Shown one piece after another: positions 37,136 through 45,573 of a stretch of DNA of 51,964 nt. Below the pieces are notes generated by a model. It searched no databases and had not been told where the DNA came from. It was given only the letters and a program-made list of their open reading frames with translations. The position numbers and the translations under genes are program-made. Numbering within the stretch: position 1 is the stretch's first letter; every line of letters starts with the position of its first letter. This DNA is from Arthrobacter cryoconiti (lineage in GTDB: Bacteria; Actinomycetota; Actinomycetes; Actinomycetales; Micrococcaceae), in contig NZ_JAJJBU010000008.1 in assembly GCF_020905375.1 (NCBI RefSeq), forward strand, positions 1-51,964, given 5' to 3'.

Positions 37136-38402
37136 TTTCCTTGATGAGAAGTTCCTGGCCTTGACTACTTTCTTCCTGGGCCGCCGACTCGATCACGCCA
37201 CCAGGAATGACTTGTATCTGGGCACCAGAGAGTTCTTCGGGAATGTCCCCCACCACGGCTGCCGTGACCAAAACCTGTTCCGCTGTGGAAACCATGAGAG
37301 CCAATTTACGGCGTCGCAAAGAATCAAGCTCAGCAAACACGTCATCCAAGATCAGAATGGGCTGGTTACCCTCAATGTGGGTGTCGTCGCTAAGAACATA
37401 AAATGACGCCAACCGCAGGGCAAGTGCCACCGACCACGATTCACCATGGGATGCATAGCCTCGTGCGGGGGAAGATCCCAAAAGTAGTTCAACGTCATCA
37501 CGATGCGGCCCTACCAAGGTCATGCCCCGCTCCAACTCTCGCTTTCGTGCTTGAGCCAGTGCAAGGACATATCGTTGAGCTAACTCATCAACATCACAGA
37601 GCGAGAGATCTTCTGACTCTCCCTCAATACCAGGTGAGCTCGAAGTGTTGGAGGCTCCGGCGTCGTACGTTCCCAAATCATTCAAAGGTTCAAGACTACT
37701 TCGATAATCCGCTTGAAGTAACTTGGATCCGTCGGTCAACTGGGCGTATGCCTGGGCCATATATGGGCGCAGACTATTGAGTAATTCAAGCCTGGCCGCT
37801 AACAATTTTGCTGCAGATCCAGCCAAATGTGTATCCCACACATCAAGGGTTGCAAGCTGCTCAGCCCCAACCCCGGCACGGGAATAATGAGCTGATTTAG
37901 CAGACTTTAACAAGGCATTGCGCTGTTTAAGAACCCGATCATAGTCCATGCGCGTTCTGGCATGTTTGGGGTGCAGAACCACCAGCAGCTCGTCTAAGAA
38001 CCTACGTCGATTAGCGGGATCTCCCTTAACGAGGGCAAGATCCTCCGGCGCAAAGAGAACACTGCGGCATATCCCAAGTACTTCACGGGAACGGATGGGG
38101 TTGGCCCTATTAATTCGGGCTCTATTTGCCCGGGAAGAGTTTATCTCCACCTCAACCATGACTTTTTGCTCCCCACGGACCAATTGTGCACGGATCAACG
38201 CCCGCTCAGTCCCAATACGCAGCAATGGGGCATCGGAGCTAACACGGTGGGAGGAAAGGGTGGATAAATATCCAATTGCTTCCACCAAATTGGTTTTTCC
38301 GAATCCGTTAAAACCAACTAAAACTGTCACTCCCCGTGAGAGTGCAAGATCAACTTGGGCGTAACTGCGGAAATCTGTAAGGGAAAGGTGTTCAAGAAAC
38401 AC
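37113..38402 (-). CDS. recF: DNA replication/repair protein RecF
   Basis: A 429-aa SMC-like ATPase. The Walker A is GFNGFGKTNLVEAIG (about 29-43), the ABC signature region is SHGESWSVALALRLASFYVL, and Walker B is ILILDDVFAELDSLRR. It helps load RecA on gaps and restart forks. The C-terminus (after about 380) is acidic and longer than in some relatives. A serine-rich insertion (SNTSSSPGIEGE, about 250) is present. GTG start. It lies between gnd and dciA. Confidence 0.95.
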   Translation of the reverse strand: MFLEHLSLTDFRSYAQVDLALSRGVTVLVGFNGFGKTNLVEAIGYLSTLSSHRVSSDAPLLRIGTERALIRAQLVRGEQKVMVEVEINSSRANRARINRANPIRSREVLGICRSVLFAPEDLALVKGDPANRRRFLDELLVVLHPKHARTRMDYDRVLKQRNALLKSAKSAHYSRAGVGAEQLATLDVWDTHLAGSAAKLLAARLELLNSLRPYMAQAYAQLTDGSKLLQADYRSSLEPLNDLGTYDAGASNTSSSPGIEGESEDLSLCDVDELAQRYVLALAQARKRELERGMTLVGPHRDDVELLLGSSPARGYASHGESWSVALALRLASFYVLSDDTHIEGNQPILILDDVFAELDSLRRRKLALMVSTAEQVLVTAAVVGDIPEELSGAQIQVIPGGVIESAAQEESSQGQELLIKENELSDGS

Positions 38403-38428
38403 AGGTACTGCCGGCTCTTCTAATCGCT

Positions 38429-39316
38429 CTAAGAACCAGCAGGCTTAGTGGCATGGCCACCAAATTGGTGGCGTAGTGCCGAGACCATTTTCATGGCAGG
38501 TGAATTGTCTTCACGCGAGGAGAAACGGGCAAAGAGTGCTGCCGTAATGGCGGGGGCTGGCACAGCGTTGGCTATTGCTTCCTCTACGGTCCAGCGTCCT
38601 TCCCCAGAATCTTCGACGTAATCGTCGATGGACTCCAGACCCGGATCTTCCTCCAGGGCCTTGACCATCAGGTCTAACAACCATGAGCGAACCACGGTTC
38701 CTTTTTGCCATGCTCGGAACGTCCCGGGAAGATCTTGGATGATTTCTTTTTTCGCGAGAAGCTCATACCCTTCGGCATAGGCCTGCATGAGCCCATATTC
38801 GATGCCGTTGTGAACCATCTTTGCGTAATGTCCGGCACCAATATCCCCAACATGGACAAAACTGTCAGCACGATCGCCCTCCGGCCGCAAAGCATCGAGA
38901 ATTGGCATGGCCCACGCCACATTCTCAGATGATCCGCCGGCCATGAGCCCATAGCCATTTTTGAGTCCCCAGACACCACCGGAGACACCTACATCCATGA
39001 AACCGATACCTTCCTCGGCTAACATGGCACCGTGCTTTTGATCTTCGGTGAAACGGGAGTTTCCACCATCAATGAGAAGATCACCACTGTCCATATGACT
39101 TGAGAGTTCAGTAATGACCTGGTGGGTAATGTCCCCGGAGGGAACCATCACCCAGATCAGACGAGGAGCATCAATTGCTTCCGCCAGTGCTTGAAGCGAA
39201 GCCACATCGCTAACATCAGGATTTCGATCAAATCCAGTGACTTCAATTCCCGCTTCACGCAACCGCGCCCGCATGTTGAAACCCATTTTTCCAAGTCCGA
39301 CAAGTCCGATGTGCAC
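38429..39316 (-). CDS. gnd: 6-phosphogluconate dehydrogenase, decarboxylating (short form)
   Basis: A 295-aa enzyme of the short GndA-type family that oxidises 6-phosphogluconate to ribulose 5-phosphate in the pentose phosphate pathway. It has the Rossmann motif IGLVGLGKMGFNMRARL, the substrate motifs DGGNSR and GVSGGVWGLKNG, and the catalytic KMVHNGIEYGLMQAYAEG. Short-form enzymes are commonly NAD-preferring, but this cannot be shown here. GTG start after AGGAA. Its place between dnaN and recF is usual in actinobacteria. Confidence 0.93.
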   Translation of the reverse strand: MHIGLVGLGKMGFNMRARLREAGIEVTGFDRNPDVSDVASLQALAEAIDAPRLIWVMVPSGDITHQVITELSSHMDSGDLLIDGGNSRFTEDQKHGAMLAEEGIGFMDVGVSGGVWGLKNGYGLMAGGSSENVAWAMPILDALRPEGDRADSFVHVGDIGAGHYAKMVHNGIEYGLMQAYAEGYELLAKKEIIQDLPGTFRAWQKGTVVRSWLLDLMVKALEEDPGLESIDDYVEDSGEGRWTVEEAIANAVPAPAITAALFARFSSREDNSPAMKMVSALRHQFGGHATKPAGS

Positions 39317-39361
39317 GGCATTTCCTTTTCTTGAGGTGGCGGGGAGGCAATAAAACAGGAA

Positions 39362-40486
39362 TTATTGGTTGGGCAACCTAACAGGCATTACCAAGTATCG
39401 GTAGTCATCGCGATTGTCGCCGTCAATGTCATCTTGTGCTGTCAACATTGCAGGTTTGGGAGCCGAAGTGAAAGAGAACCTAACGTATTTGCTATCAAAC
39501 GCGTTGAGTCCTTCACTGAGATAGTGCGGGTTGAAAGCGACTGTTATGTCGTCCCCGACCAGGGAAGCTTCAAGATTCTCTGAAGCTTGTGCATCTTCAC
39601 CCGTTCCTGCATCGAGGGTCAACTGACCATCGGTAAACATGAGTCGAACTGGCGTATTTCTTTCAGCAACAAGTGAAACACGGCGGACAGCTTCGGCTAA
39701 AGCATGGGTTTCAACCGTGGCATAGATGGGTGTGTTCTCAGGGAACAGAGAACGAATCTTGGGGTAATCTCCATCAACTAGCAAGGATGTGGTCCGCCGT
39801 CCACCACTTTCAAATCCAATGAGTTCACTGTTCTGGGACAGTGCAATGTTGATTCTCCCAGACCCACCCAGTGTTTTAGCAACTTCACTAAGGGTCTTGG
39901 CTTTCACCAGTGCACCGGTTGATATGTCCGGGTTGCTTGGGTTCCAGCGTATTTCTCGTAGTGCTAGACGGTAGCGGTCAGTTGCCAACAGGGTAATCAG
40001 ATCGCCCTCTATTTCCATTTTCACGCCTGTGAGAATGGGTAAGGTGTCGTCCTTGCTTGAGGCAATAATAACTTGGGAGACAGCTTGGGCAAATGCTTCG
40101 CCGTCCACAGTTCCGCTGACGTCTGGAAGCGCCGGGAGCTCAGGATAATCATTGACGGGCATGGTTGCTAGATGGAAACGGCTACTTCTGCAAGTCAAAG
40201 TGACTTTTGCGCCGTCAGTCTCAACATCAACAGGTGCCGAGGGCAGACTTCGGCAAATATCTGCAAGAAGGCGGCCAGATACTAAAATGGTTCCCTCTTC
40301 GGAGATGTCAGCTGGAATATGGAGATGAGCTGATATCTCGTAGTCAAAGCTAGCCAAGCTAAGTGTGCCAGCCTCAGCTTTCAACAGTAGGCCTGAGAGT
40401 ACCGGGACGGGTGGCCTGGGGGACAAGGAACGTGCGGCCCAGCTGACTGCTTCGGTCAGAACATCCCGTTCGACTCGGAACTTCAC
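39362..40486 (-). CDS. dnaN: DNA polymerase III sliding clamp (beta subunit)
   Basis: A 374-aa three-domain clamp. It begins MKFRVERDVLTEAVSWAARSL, has LPILTGVKMEIEGDLITLLATDRYRLALRE (about 142-171), the most conserved clamp segment, and ends YLVMPVRLPNQ. The C-terminal PVR motif contributes to the partner-binding groove. It confers processivity to the replicative polymerase. The start codon is GTG at 40484-40486, directly after the dnaA-dnaN gap that holds the likely origin. Confidence 0.97.
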   Translation of the reverse strand: MKFRVERDVLTEAVSWAARSLSPRPPVPVLSGLLLKAEAGTLSLASFDYEISAHLHIPADISEEGTILVSGRLLADICRSLPSAPVDVETDGAKVTLTCRSSRFHLATMPVNDYPELPALPDVSGTVDGEAFAQAVSQVIIASSKDDTLPILTGVKMEIEGDLITLLATDRYRLALREIRWNPSNPDISTGALVKAKTLSEVAKTLGGSGRINIALSQNSELIGFESGGRRTTSLLVDGDYPKIRSLFPENTPIYATVETHALAEAVRRVSLVAERNTPVRLMFTDGQLTLDAGTGEDAQASENLEASLVGDDITVAFNPHYLSEGLNAFDSKYVRFSFTSAPKPAMLTAQDDIDGDNRDDYRYLVMPVRLPNQ

Positions 40487-40689
40487 GGAAGGGTGCCGCC
40501 TTTCATTTTAGAAATTTGTCAGTGGTGCCTGAGGAAGGCTTCCATCTGAAACTACATGCTTCCAGACAGCTTAGCTCTTTGGCTAGCTGGATCTGACATT
40601 GTCATTTGGGTCTTGCCTGGCGGTGATGGGGAAACAGAAGATGTTCTTTGAAAAGAAGAATTATTGGTGTTCGTAGTGTTAATAAGTCC
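40487..40689. other. dnaN upstream region
   Basis: About 200 bases before dnaN, part of the dnaA-dnaN gap. No gene is seen. It should carry the dnaN promoter, reading left. No clear DnaA box was found here. Confidence 0.4.
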
Positions 40690-40910
40690 TGTGGATACTG
40701 TGGATAACCCTGCTGGTTCGCGTGGTTGCGGGGATCTTGCCTGTGCACAGTATGTGAGGCTGTCCCGTAGCTGCCTGTGTGGACCGGTGGAGAACTTTTT
40801 CGACAAAATACTGCGTCCACAGGAAGGTAGGGGGTTATCCGCAGGTAGGAGGTGGTTGTGCACTTAACTGTCCACAGCTTTATCCACAGCTGTTAATTCT
40901 CAAAATTTTT
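40690..40910. other. Likely oriC: DnaA boxes and AT-rich unwinding region in the dnaA-dnaN gap
   Basis: DnaA-box-like 9-mers lie at 40690 (-, GTATCCACA), 40699 (-, exact TTATCCACA), 40835 (+, TTATCCGCA), 40868 (+, CTGTCCACA) and 40880 (+, exact). An A/T-rich stretch follows at 40893-40910 (TTAATTCTCAAAATTTTT), a candidate unwinding element next to the dnaA stop. Position between dnaA and dnaN is the usual actinobacterial origin. Fewer boxes are seen than in Streptomyces or in the 25.8 kb cluster. Confidence 0.75.
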
Positions 40911-40922
40911 CCACCCTGGCGT

Positions 40923-42395
40923 TTAGCCTTCCCGCTGCTGCTGCTTGATCTTGTTGGTTAGCTCGGTGACCTGGTTGTAGATGGCCCGTCGCTCTGCCAT
41001 AAGTTCCCTGATCTTTCGGTCAGCGTGAATAACCGTGGTGTGGTCCCTGCCACCAAATTCTTGGCCGATCTTGGGAAGGGACATATCTGTTAGCTCACGA
41101 CACAGATACATAGCGATCTGCCGGGCCGTGACCAATGTCCTGGTGCGGGACTTGCTACAGAGTTCTTCCAAAGAGATGTTGAAATAGGCAGCTGTCTGGC
41201 CCAAGATCGCGGTGGAGGTAATCTCTTGAGCGCCGTCGTCAGTGATCAGGTCCTTCAAAACCATCTCTGCCAGGCCAACGTCGACTGGTTGGCGATTCAG
41301 ACTGGCGAAGGCTGTCACTCGAATCAGTGCCCCCTCGAGTTCCCTGATATTGGTGGAAATTTTGGAGGCGATGTACTCAAGTGCGTCGTCCGGAGCAGAC
41401 AGGCCTTCACCGATGGCCTTTTTACGCAAGATAGCTATGCGAGTTTCCAATTCCGGAGGTTGAACATCGGTGAGTAAACCCCACTCGAATCGAGAACGCA
41501 TGCGTTCCTCAAAACCCTGAAGTCGCTTCGGAGGAAGGTCCGAAGTGATGACTACCTGCTTGTTGTGGTTGTGAAGTGCATTGAAAGTATGGAAGAACTC
41601 CTCTTGCGTGGCGTCCTTGTTGGCCAGGAACTGAATGTCATCGATGAGCAGAATGTCTACATTGCGGTAGAGCTGCTTAAAACTGGCGCCTTCGTCGTCT
41701 CGGATGGAGTTGATGAAGTCGTTGGTGAACTCTTCAGAATTGACGTAGCGGACGCGAATTCCTGTGTAGAGGCGCCGAGCATAGTGACCGATGGCATGAA
41801 GTAGGTGAGTTTTACCCAGACCCGAATCGCCATAGATAAATAGCGGGTTGTAGGCCTTTGCCGGCGCTTCCGCGACGGCAACTGCGGCGGCGTGGGCGAA
41901 TCGGTTAGAGGAACCAATCACAAAGGAGTCGAATACGTACTTTGGATTCAGACGACCAAACTCTTGAGAAGTGCTTGGCAGCATAGGAGAGGGTCTGGAT
42001 GCCCTGTCTTGGCGATCGGTTCTGTCTTGGCGTTCGATTCTGTCCTGGTGTTCGGTTCTGTCTTGGCGTTCGACTCGCGACGGTGCTGGCTCCGGCTTAG
42101 ATTCTTCCTCGGTGATAGACGGCACTAAATCCGCATTGACACTGAAGGCGCAGCTGATCTCTTCTGGAAAGACTTGACGCAAGGCATCCACAAGTGCCGT
42201 ATTGAGCTGGTTTTGGAGGACCTCACGAGTCAATTCGTTGGGAACGGCCACCAACAAAGTGTTCCCAATTAAGCCCTGTGGCTGGGTGAGGACAACAAAG
42301 CCACGTTGGCGCGGGGAAACGCGCTCATCTTGTTCTAATATCCGGATAACTCGGCGCCAGGAGCTTCCAACATCATTGATTTCTTCAGTGCTCAT
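40923..42395 (-). CDS. dnaA: Chromosomal replication initiator DnaA
   Basis: A 490-aa initiator. Domain I (about 1-85) begins MSTEEINDVGSSW. Domain II is a charged linker with four tandem hexapeptides QDR-x-x-[RH] (about 115-140). Domain III is the AAA+ ATPase, with Walker A GDSGLGKTHLLHAIG and Walker B ILLIDDIQFL. Domain IV carries the DnaA-box-binding signature GGRDHTTVIHADRKI. It melts oriC and regulates genes through DnaA boxes. The start is the ATG after AGGATGGGG; longer starts six codons upstream are possible. DnaA boxes upstream suggest autoregulation. Confidence 0.97.
   Translation of the reverse strand: MSTEEINDVGSSWRRVIRILEQDERVSPRQRGFVVLTQPQGLIGNTLLVAVPNELTREVLQNQLNTALVDALRQVFPEEISCAFSVNADLVPSITEEESKPEPAPSRVERQDRTEHQDRIERQDRTDRQDRASRPSPMLPSTSQEFGRLNPKYVFDSFVIGSSNRFAHAAAVAVAEAPAKAYNPLFIYGDSGLGKTHLLHAIGHYARRLYTGIRVRYVNSEEFTNDFINSIRDDEGASFKQLYRNVDILLIDDIQFLANKDATQEEFFHTFNALHNHNKQVVITSDLPPKRLQGFEERMRSRFEWGLLTDVQPPELETRIAILRKKAIGEGLSAPDDALEYIASKISTNIRELEGALIRVTAFASLNRQPVDVGLAEMVLKDLITDDGAQEITSTAILGQTAAYFNISLEELCSKSRTRTLVTARQIAMYLCRELTDMSLPKIGQEFGGRDHTTVIHADRKIRELMAERRAIYNQVTELTNKIKQQQREG
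42004..42075. repeat. 18-bp tandem repeat (four copies) in dnaA domain II
   Basis: Four consecutive 18-bp units, each beginning CTGTCYTGG, encode the hexapeptides QDRTEH, QDRIER, QDRTDR and QDRASR-like on the - strand. Units differ at a few positions. The repeat is in frame, so copy-number change would only lengthen the linker. Confidence 0.85.
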
Positions 42396-42521
42396 CGACT
42401 GCCCCATCCTCACTGCCGGGTGGACTCGCTGTCCGGCCTAGTCGTATTTTGTGCCTTCCAAGTGACATTGATTACAGTCCGGTGGAAGTGCTGTATAGAA
42501 GGAGGCGATGCTACCGCACCG

Positions 42522-42680
42522 TCATCCACAGGTTTATTCACAACCCGTGGATAACTTGCCACGGGCCTAGCCTAAAGGATGATTTGTTCAGAAGATAGCG
42601 AGGAAATCGGCTTGTGGATAAATCTCACATCCAAGCAGACTTTTGACGTGTGTCAACAGGTTGTCCACGGGTTATCCACT
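42522..42680. promoter_or_regulatory. DnaA boxes in the dnaA upstream region
   Basis: Boxes within one mismatch of consensus lie at 42522 (+, TCATCCACA), 42534 (+, TTATTCACA), 42546 (-, TTATCCACG), 42613 (-, exact TTATCCACA), 42661 (+, TTGTCCACG) and 42672 (+, TTATCCACT). They sit between the divergent dnaA and rpmH genes, fitting DnaA autoregulation and possibly a second origin half. Confidence 0.75.
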
Positions 42681-42946
42681 TAACAGTGCACAGGGTGGAG
42701 ACGGTCGACAAGTTTTATTCCGGCATAAAGCCTGATTTTAGGTGGCGCGAAACGGCGGTGGCGTTTGACTGGTAGCCCTGCGATGACCTAACGTTGTGAA
42801 GTCCCATGTGTCCACTTTGCGCATTTGTGCACGCTGCTGGTTTCCAGAAGCAAAAGTGGGCATCCATATACTTAGCGTCGGCCTGTTCTTCCCCTTACAT
42901 TTAGCTTCGGGCAAGGCGCATCTTTGATTGTCTTGGAGTAACTACC
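42681..42946. other. rpmH upstream region
   Basis: This part of the 550-base gap between dnaA and rpmH has no gene. It should carry the rpmH-rnpA promoter and perhaps the dnaA promoter. I could not place -35/-10 elements with confidence. Confidence 0.4.
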
Positions 42947-43084
42947 GTGAGCAAGCGGACTTTTCAGCCGAACAACCGCCGTCGTGCCAAAAAGCACGGC
43001 TTCCGCCTTCGTATGCGCACCCGCGCCGGCCGCGCCATTTTGGCAGCACGCCGTGGCAAGGGTCGCATCGAGCTGTCGGCCTAA
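42947..43084 (+). CDS. rpmH: 50S ribosomal protein L34
   Basis: A 45-aa highly basic protein beginning with [21 protein letters not shown], then [17 protein letters not shown], ending in GRIELSA. This is the L34 sequence throughout. It is a component of the large ribosomal subunit. It was too short for the supplied open-frame list. It leads the rpmH-rnpA-yidD-yidC-jag-rsmG cluster, with TTGGAG 10-15 bases upstream. Confidence 0.97.
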   Translation: MSKRTFQPNNRRRAKKHGFRLRMRTRAGRAILAARRGKGRIELSA

Positions 43085-43140
43085 ACCATTAATCGCTTGA
43101 CGATTCGTCGAGCCTTACAGAAGTAGCAGTTGATCGCAGG

Positions 43141-43581
43141 GTGCTGGCCACCAGAAATAGAATGCGGACATCCGCCAACTTCTCGCATACTGTACGTTCC
43201 GGTGCCCGCAATGGACGCCGGAACGTAGTGTTATATGTGGAATTCACGACGCCGAAGGAACCAACTCAAATTGGTTTCATCGTTTCAAAGGCCGTTGGGA
43301 ACGCTGTGACGCGCAATCTCGTTAAAAGGAGACTGCGAGAAATAGCTGTCACTACTGTTCGTCTTTTTCCAGAAGGTGTGAACCTCGTGGTTCGGGCATT
43401 GCCCGCAGCCACGAACGCCTCATGGGACGAGCTTGTTGATGACTATCAACGTGCATTTGCAAGGGCTGCCCGTTTGGGACAAAAGCCGCCAGTGATACGC
43501 CATCATGACGACCCGAAAGCACTAGCAGACGGGGAAAAGCGAGTTGAAGGAGATGATGTCCGTGACCCGAGCCAGGCTTAG
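43141..43581 (+). CDS. rnpA: Ribonuclease P protein component
   Basis: A 146-aa basic protein. It opens MLATRNRMRTSANFSHTVRSG, and carries the RNA-binding RNR motif NAVTRNLVKRRLRE (about 53-66), with ASWDELVDDYQRAF downstream. It assists the RNase P RNA in maturing tRNA 5' ends. GTG start. The C-terminus (after about 115) is a polar extension beyond the core and overlaps yidD. Confidence 0.95.
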   Translation: MLATRNRMRTSANFSHTVRSGARNGRRNVVLYVEFTTPKEPTQIGFIVSKAVGNAVTRNLVKRRLREIAVTTVRLFPEGVNLVVRALPAATNASWDELVDDYQRAFARAARLGQKPPVIRHHDDPKALADGEKRVEGDDVRDPSQA

Positions 43582-43957
43582 GGGTCGGACAGACAGCTGG
43601 CCGGCCGAGGTTGCCTCTTTCGTGTGGCACCTTCCGCGCAATCTACTGATACTTGTACTGAAGTTATACCGGCGTTTCATCTCACCCAGCTATGGGCAGG
43701 TGTGCCGGTTTTTTCCGTCATGTTCCGCATATGCTCTGGAGGCCGTGACCGTCCATGGAGCCCTTAAGGGTAGTTGGTATGCCGCCCAGCGGATCGTACG
43801 GTGCCATCCATGGAATGCCGGCGGTCTTGATCCGGTACCCAGCCCGGCGCACGTCAACTGGGATGATCCTTCCAAGGTCCCCTTCATTGTCCAACTGAAT
43901 CACCCGGATTTTTTTCTGGCTGCTCAGGCGGAGACACAAAGCCGCCCGGCGGCTTGA
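43562..43957 (+). CDS. yidD: Membrane protein insertion efficiency factor YidD
   Basis: A 131-aa protein of the YidD family. The hallmark is LYRRFISPSYGQVCRFFPSCSAYALEAVTVHGALKGSWYAAQRIVRCHPWNAGGLDPVP, with its three cysteines. It assists YidC-dependent membrane insertion. AAGGAG at 43547-43552 best serves the GTG at 43562 (9-nt spacing); ATGs at 43553 and 43556 are closer and a TTG at 43544 is upstream. It overlaps rnpA by about 20 nt. The C-terminus is longer than E. coli YidD. Confidence 0.93.
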   Translation: MTRARLRGRTDSWPAEVASFVWHLPRNLLILVLKLYRRFISPSYGQVCRFFPSCSAYALEAVTVHGALKGSWYAAQRIVRCHPWNAGGLDPVPSPAHVNWDDPSKVPFIVQLNHPDFFLAAQAETQSRPAA

Positions 43958-43975
43958 GGAGAATAGAAAAGAAAT

Positions 43976-44938
43976 ATGGATTTCCTCCAGACGATTCTGA
44001 CGCCCTTCGAGTGGCTCGTGTCTATGATCATGGTCTTGTTCCATGACGGACTGACTGCCATTGGGTTGCCGGCCGCCTCAGGTGTTACGTGGACGCTGTC
44101 CATCATCGGACTTGTGCTGGTGATTCGGGGTGCGCTGATCCCGGTATTCGTCAAGCAAATCAAGGCACAGCGCGGTATGCAGGCGCTCCAGCCGGATATG
44201 AAGAAGCTTCAGGCGAAGTACAAGGGTAAGACAGACCAACTCTCGCGTCAGGCCATGGCACAAGAACAAATGGCCCTATACAAGGAACACGGCACTAACC
44301 CGTTCTCCGCTTGTCTTCCCATGCTGATTCAAATGCCATTCTTCTTCTCCCTCTTCAGGGTTCTCTCGGGTGTGGCGAAAGCAAACGCTGAAAGCAAGGG
44401 CATTGGTGGAATGAGCCACGAGCAGGTGGCGCAATTTGATCAGGCAAGTATTTTTGGAGCCCCTCTTTCCGCTGCATTCCTTCCCCAACTCCAGGGTGGC
44501 GATCTTTCTGTTGCGGTCGTGGTGCTCTCACTGATCATGATTATTGCCATGATTGCTTCGCAGTTCATCACTCAGAAGCAGATCATGACCAAGAACATGT
44601 CCGAAGAGGCCATGCAGGGTCCATTCATGAAGCAGCAGAAAATGATGCTTTATGTATTGCCGTTGGTCTTCGGCATCGGTGGTGTCAACTTTCCCATCGG
44701 AGTCTTGATTTACTGGACAACTACCAATATTTGGACAATGGGACAGCAGTTCTTTGTCATCCGTAGGATGCCCACACCCGGGTCACCCGCCTACAAGGAG
44801 TATCAGAAACGTCGCGAAGCCAAGGGCTTGCCGTTGTTGGGTGCTTCTAAGAAAAAGGTCGAAGAAGTGGTGGAAGAGATCCCGGAGCTTAAAGGCCAGC
44901 GCAGCCAGCCACAACGTAAGAACAGGAAGAAGAGATAA
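43976..44938 (+). CDS. yidC: Membrane protein insertase YidC/Oxa1 family
   Basis: A 320-aa insertase. Membrane helices lie at about 5-25, 33-57 (WTLSIIGLVLVIRGALIPVFV), 102-120, 175-198 and 215-250. The conserved basic cytoplasmic loop QIKAQRGMQALQPDMKKLQAKYKG and NPFSACLPMLIQMPFFFSLF identify the family. It inserts proteins into the membrane alone or with Sec. The C-terminus is basic. ATG start; the stop overlaps the jag start (TAATG). Confidence 0.96.
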   Translation: MDFLQTILTPFEWLVSMIMVLFHDGLTAIGLPAASGVTWTLSIIGLVLVIRGALIPVFVKQIKAQRGMQALQPDMKKLQAKYKGKTDQLSRQAMAQEQMALYKEHGTNPFSACLPMLIQMPFFFSLFRVLSGVAKANAESKGIGGMSHEQVAQFDQASIFGAPLSAAFLPQLQGGDLSVAVVVLSLIMIIAMIASQFITQKQIMTKNMSEEAMQGPFMKQQKMMLYVLPLVFGIGGVNFPIGVLIYWTTTNIWTMGQQFFVIRRMPTPGSPAYKEYQKRREAKGLPLLGASKKKVEEVVEEIPELKGQRSQPQRKNRKKR

Positions 44939-45474
44939 TGCCTGCTGAAACAGAGATTGCCGTCGAAGACACTGTTGTTGAAGAGGGCGTGGTTGGTGTC
45001 AGTCGTGTCGAAGAAGAAGGCGACATTGCGGCGGATTACCTAGAGGAACTGCTCGACATTGCTGACATTGATGGTGACATCGATATTGAAGTCCGCAATG
45101 GACGCACCTACATTTCCATCGTCGCCGATGAGGAAACAGATGCATTGAAGACTTTAGTAGGTTCAGAAGGCGAAGTTCTGGATGCTCTTCAGGAACTGAC
45201 GCGGCTGTGTGTGCTTTCGGCTACCGGCAATCGTTCGCGGCTGGTGTTGGATATCTCCGGGTACCGTGATCAGCGCAACGTGGAGCTTGTTGCCATTGCC
45301 AAGGGCGCCGCAGAGAAGATCGAGGGCGGTTCTACTGCTGTCGCTCTACCTGCCATGGGGGCTTACGAACGTAAAATTGTGCACGACGCCGTCGCCGAGC
45401 TCGGATTGGAATCCGAGTCCGAAGGAGAGGGTTCCAGCCGGCACATCGTAGTTACGGCTGCCCAGCAAGATTGA
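44938..45474 (+). CDS. jag: Jag/KhpB-like RNA-binding protein (KH and R3H)
   Basis: A 178-aa protein. An acidic N-terminus (about 1-40) precedes a KH domain with the loop LVGSEGEVLDALQ and RLCVLSATG. An R3H domain follows with LPAMGAYERKIVHDAVAELG (the Arg-x3-His pattern). It binds RNA and in other bacteria partners with KhpA to tune division and wall synthesis. It starts by overlap with the yidC stop. Confidence 0.95.
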   Translation: MPAETEIAVEDTVVEEGVVGVSRVEEEGDIAADYLEELLDIADIDGDIDIEVRNGRTYISIVADEETDALKTLVGSEGEVLDALQELTRLCVLSATGNRSRLVLDISGYRDQRNVELVAIAKGAAEKIEGGSTAVALPAMGAYERKIVHDAVAELGLESESEGEGSSRHIVVTAAQQD

Positions 45475-45514
45475 GCCTTAGCTAATACAACCGACTTTTT
45501 ATTCATTATTTCCC

Positions 45515-45552
45515 GGTCCCGGTCACCTACCTATAGGTAAGTGGGCGGGACC
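45515..45552. other. Hairpin just upstream of the rsmG ribosome binding site
   Basis: GGTCCCG (45515-45521) pairs with CGGGACC (45546-45552), with nearly continuous inner pairing around a short TAT loop. No T-run follows. It lies between jag and rsmG, directly before the CAAGGAG of rsmG, and could attenuate or protect the transcript. Confidence 0.5.
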
Positions 45553-45573
45553 TCTTGCAAGGAGCCTGCTGGC

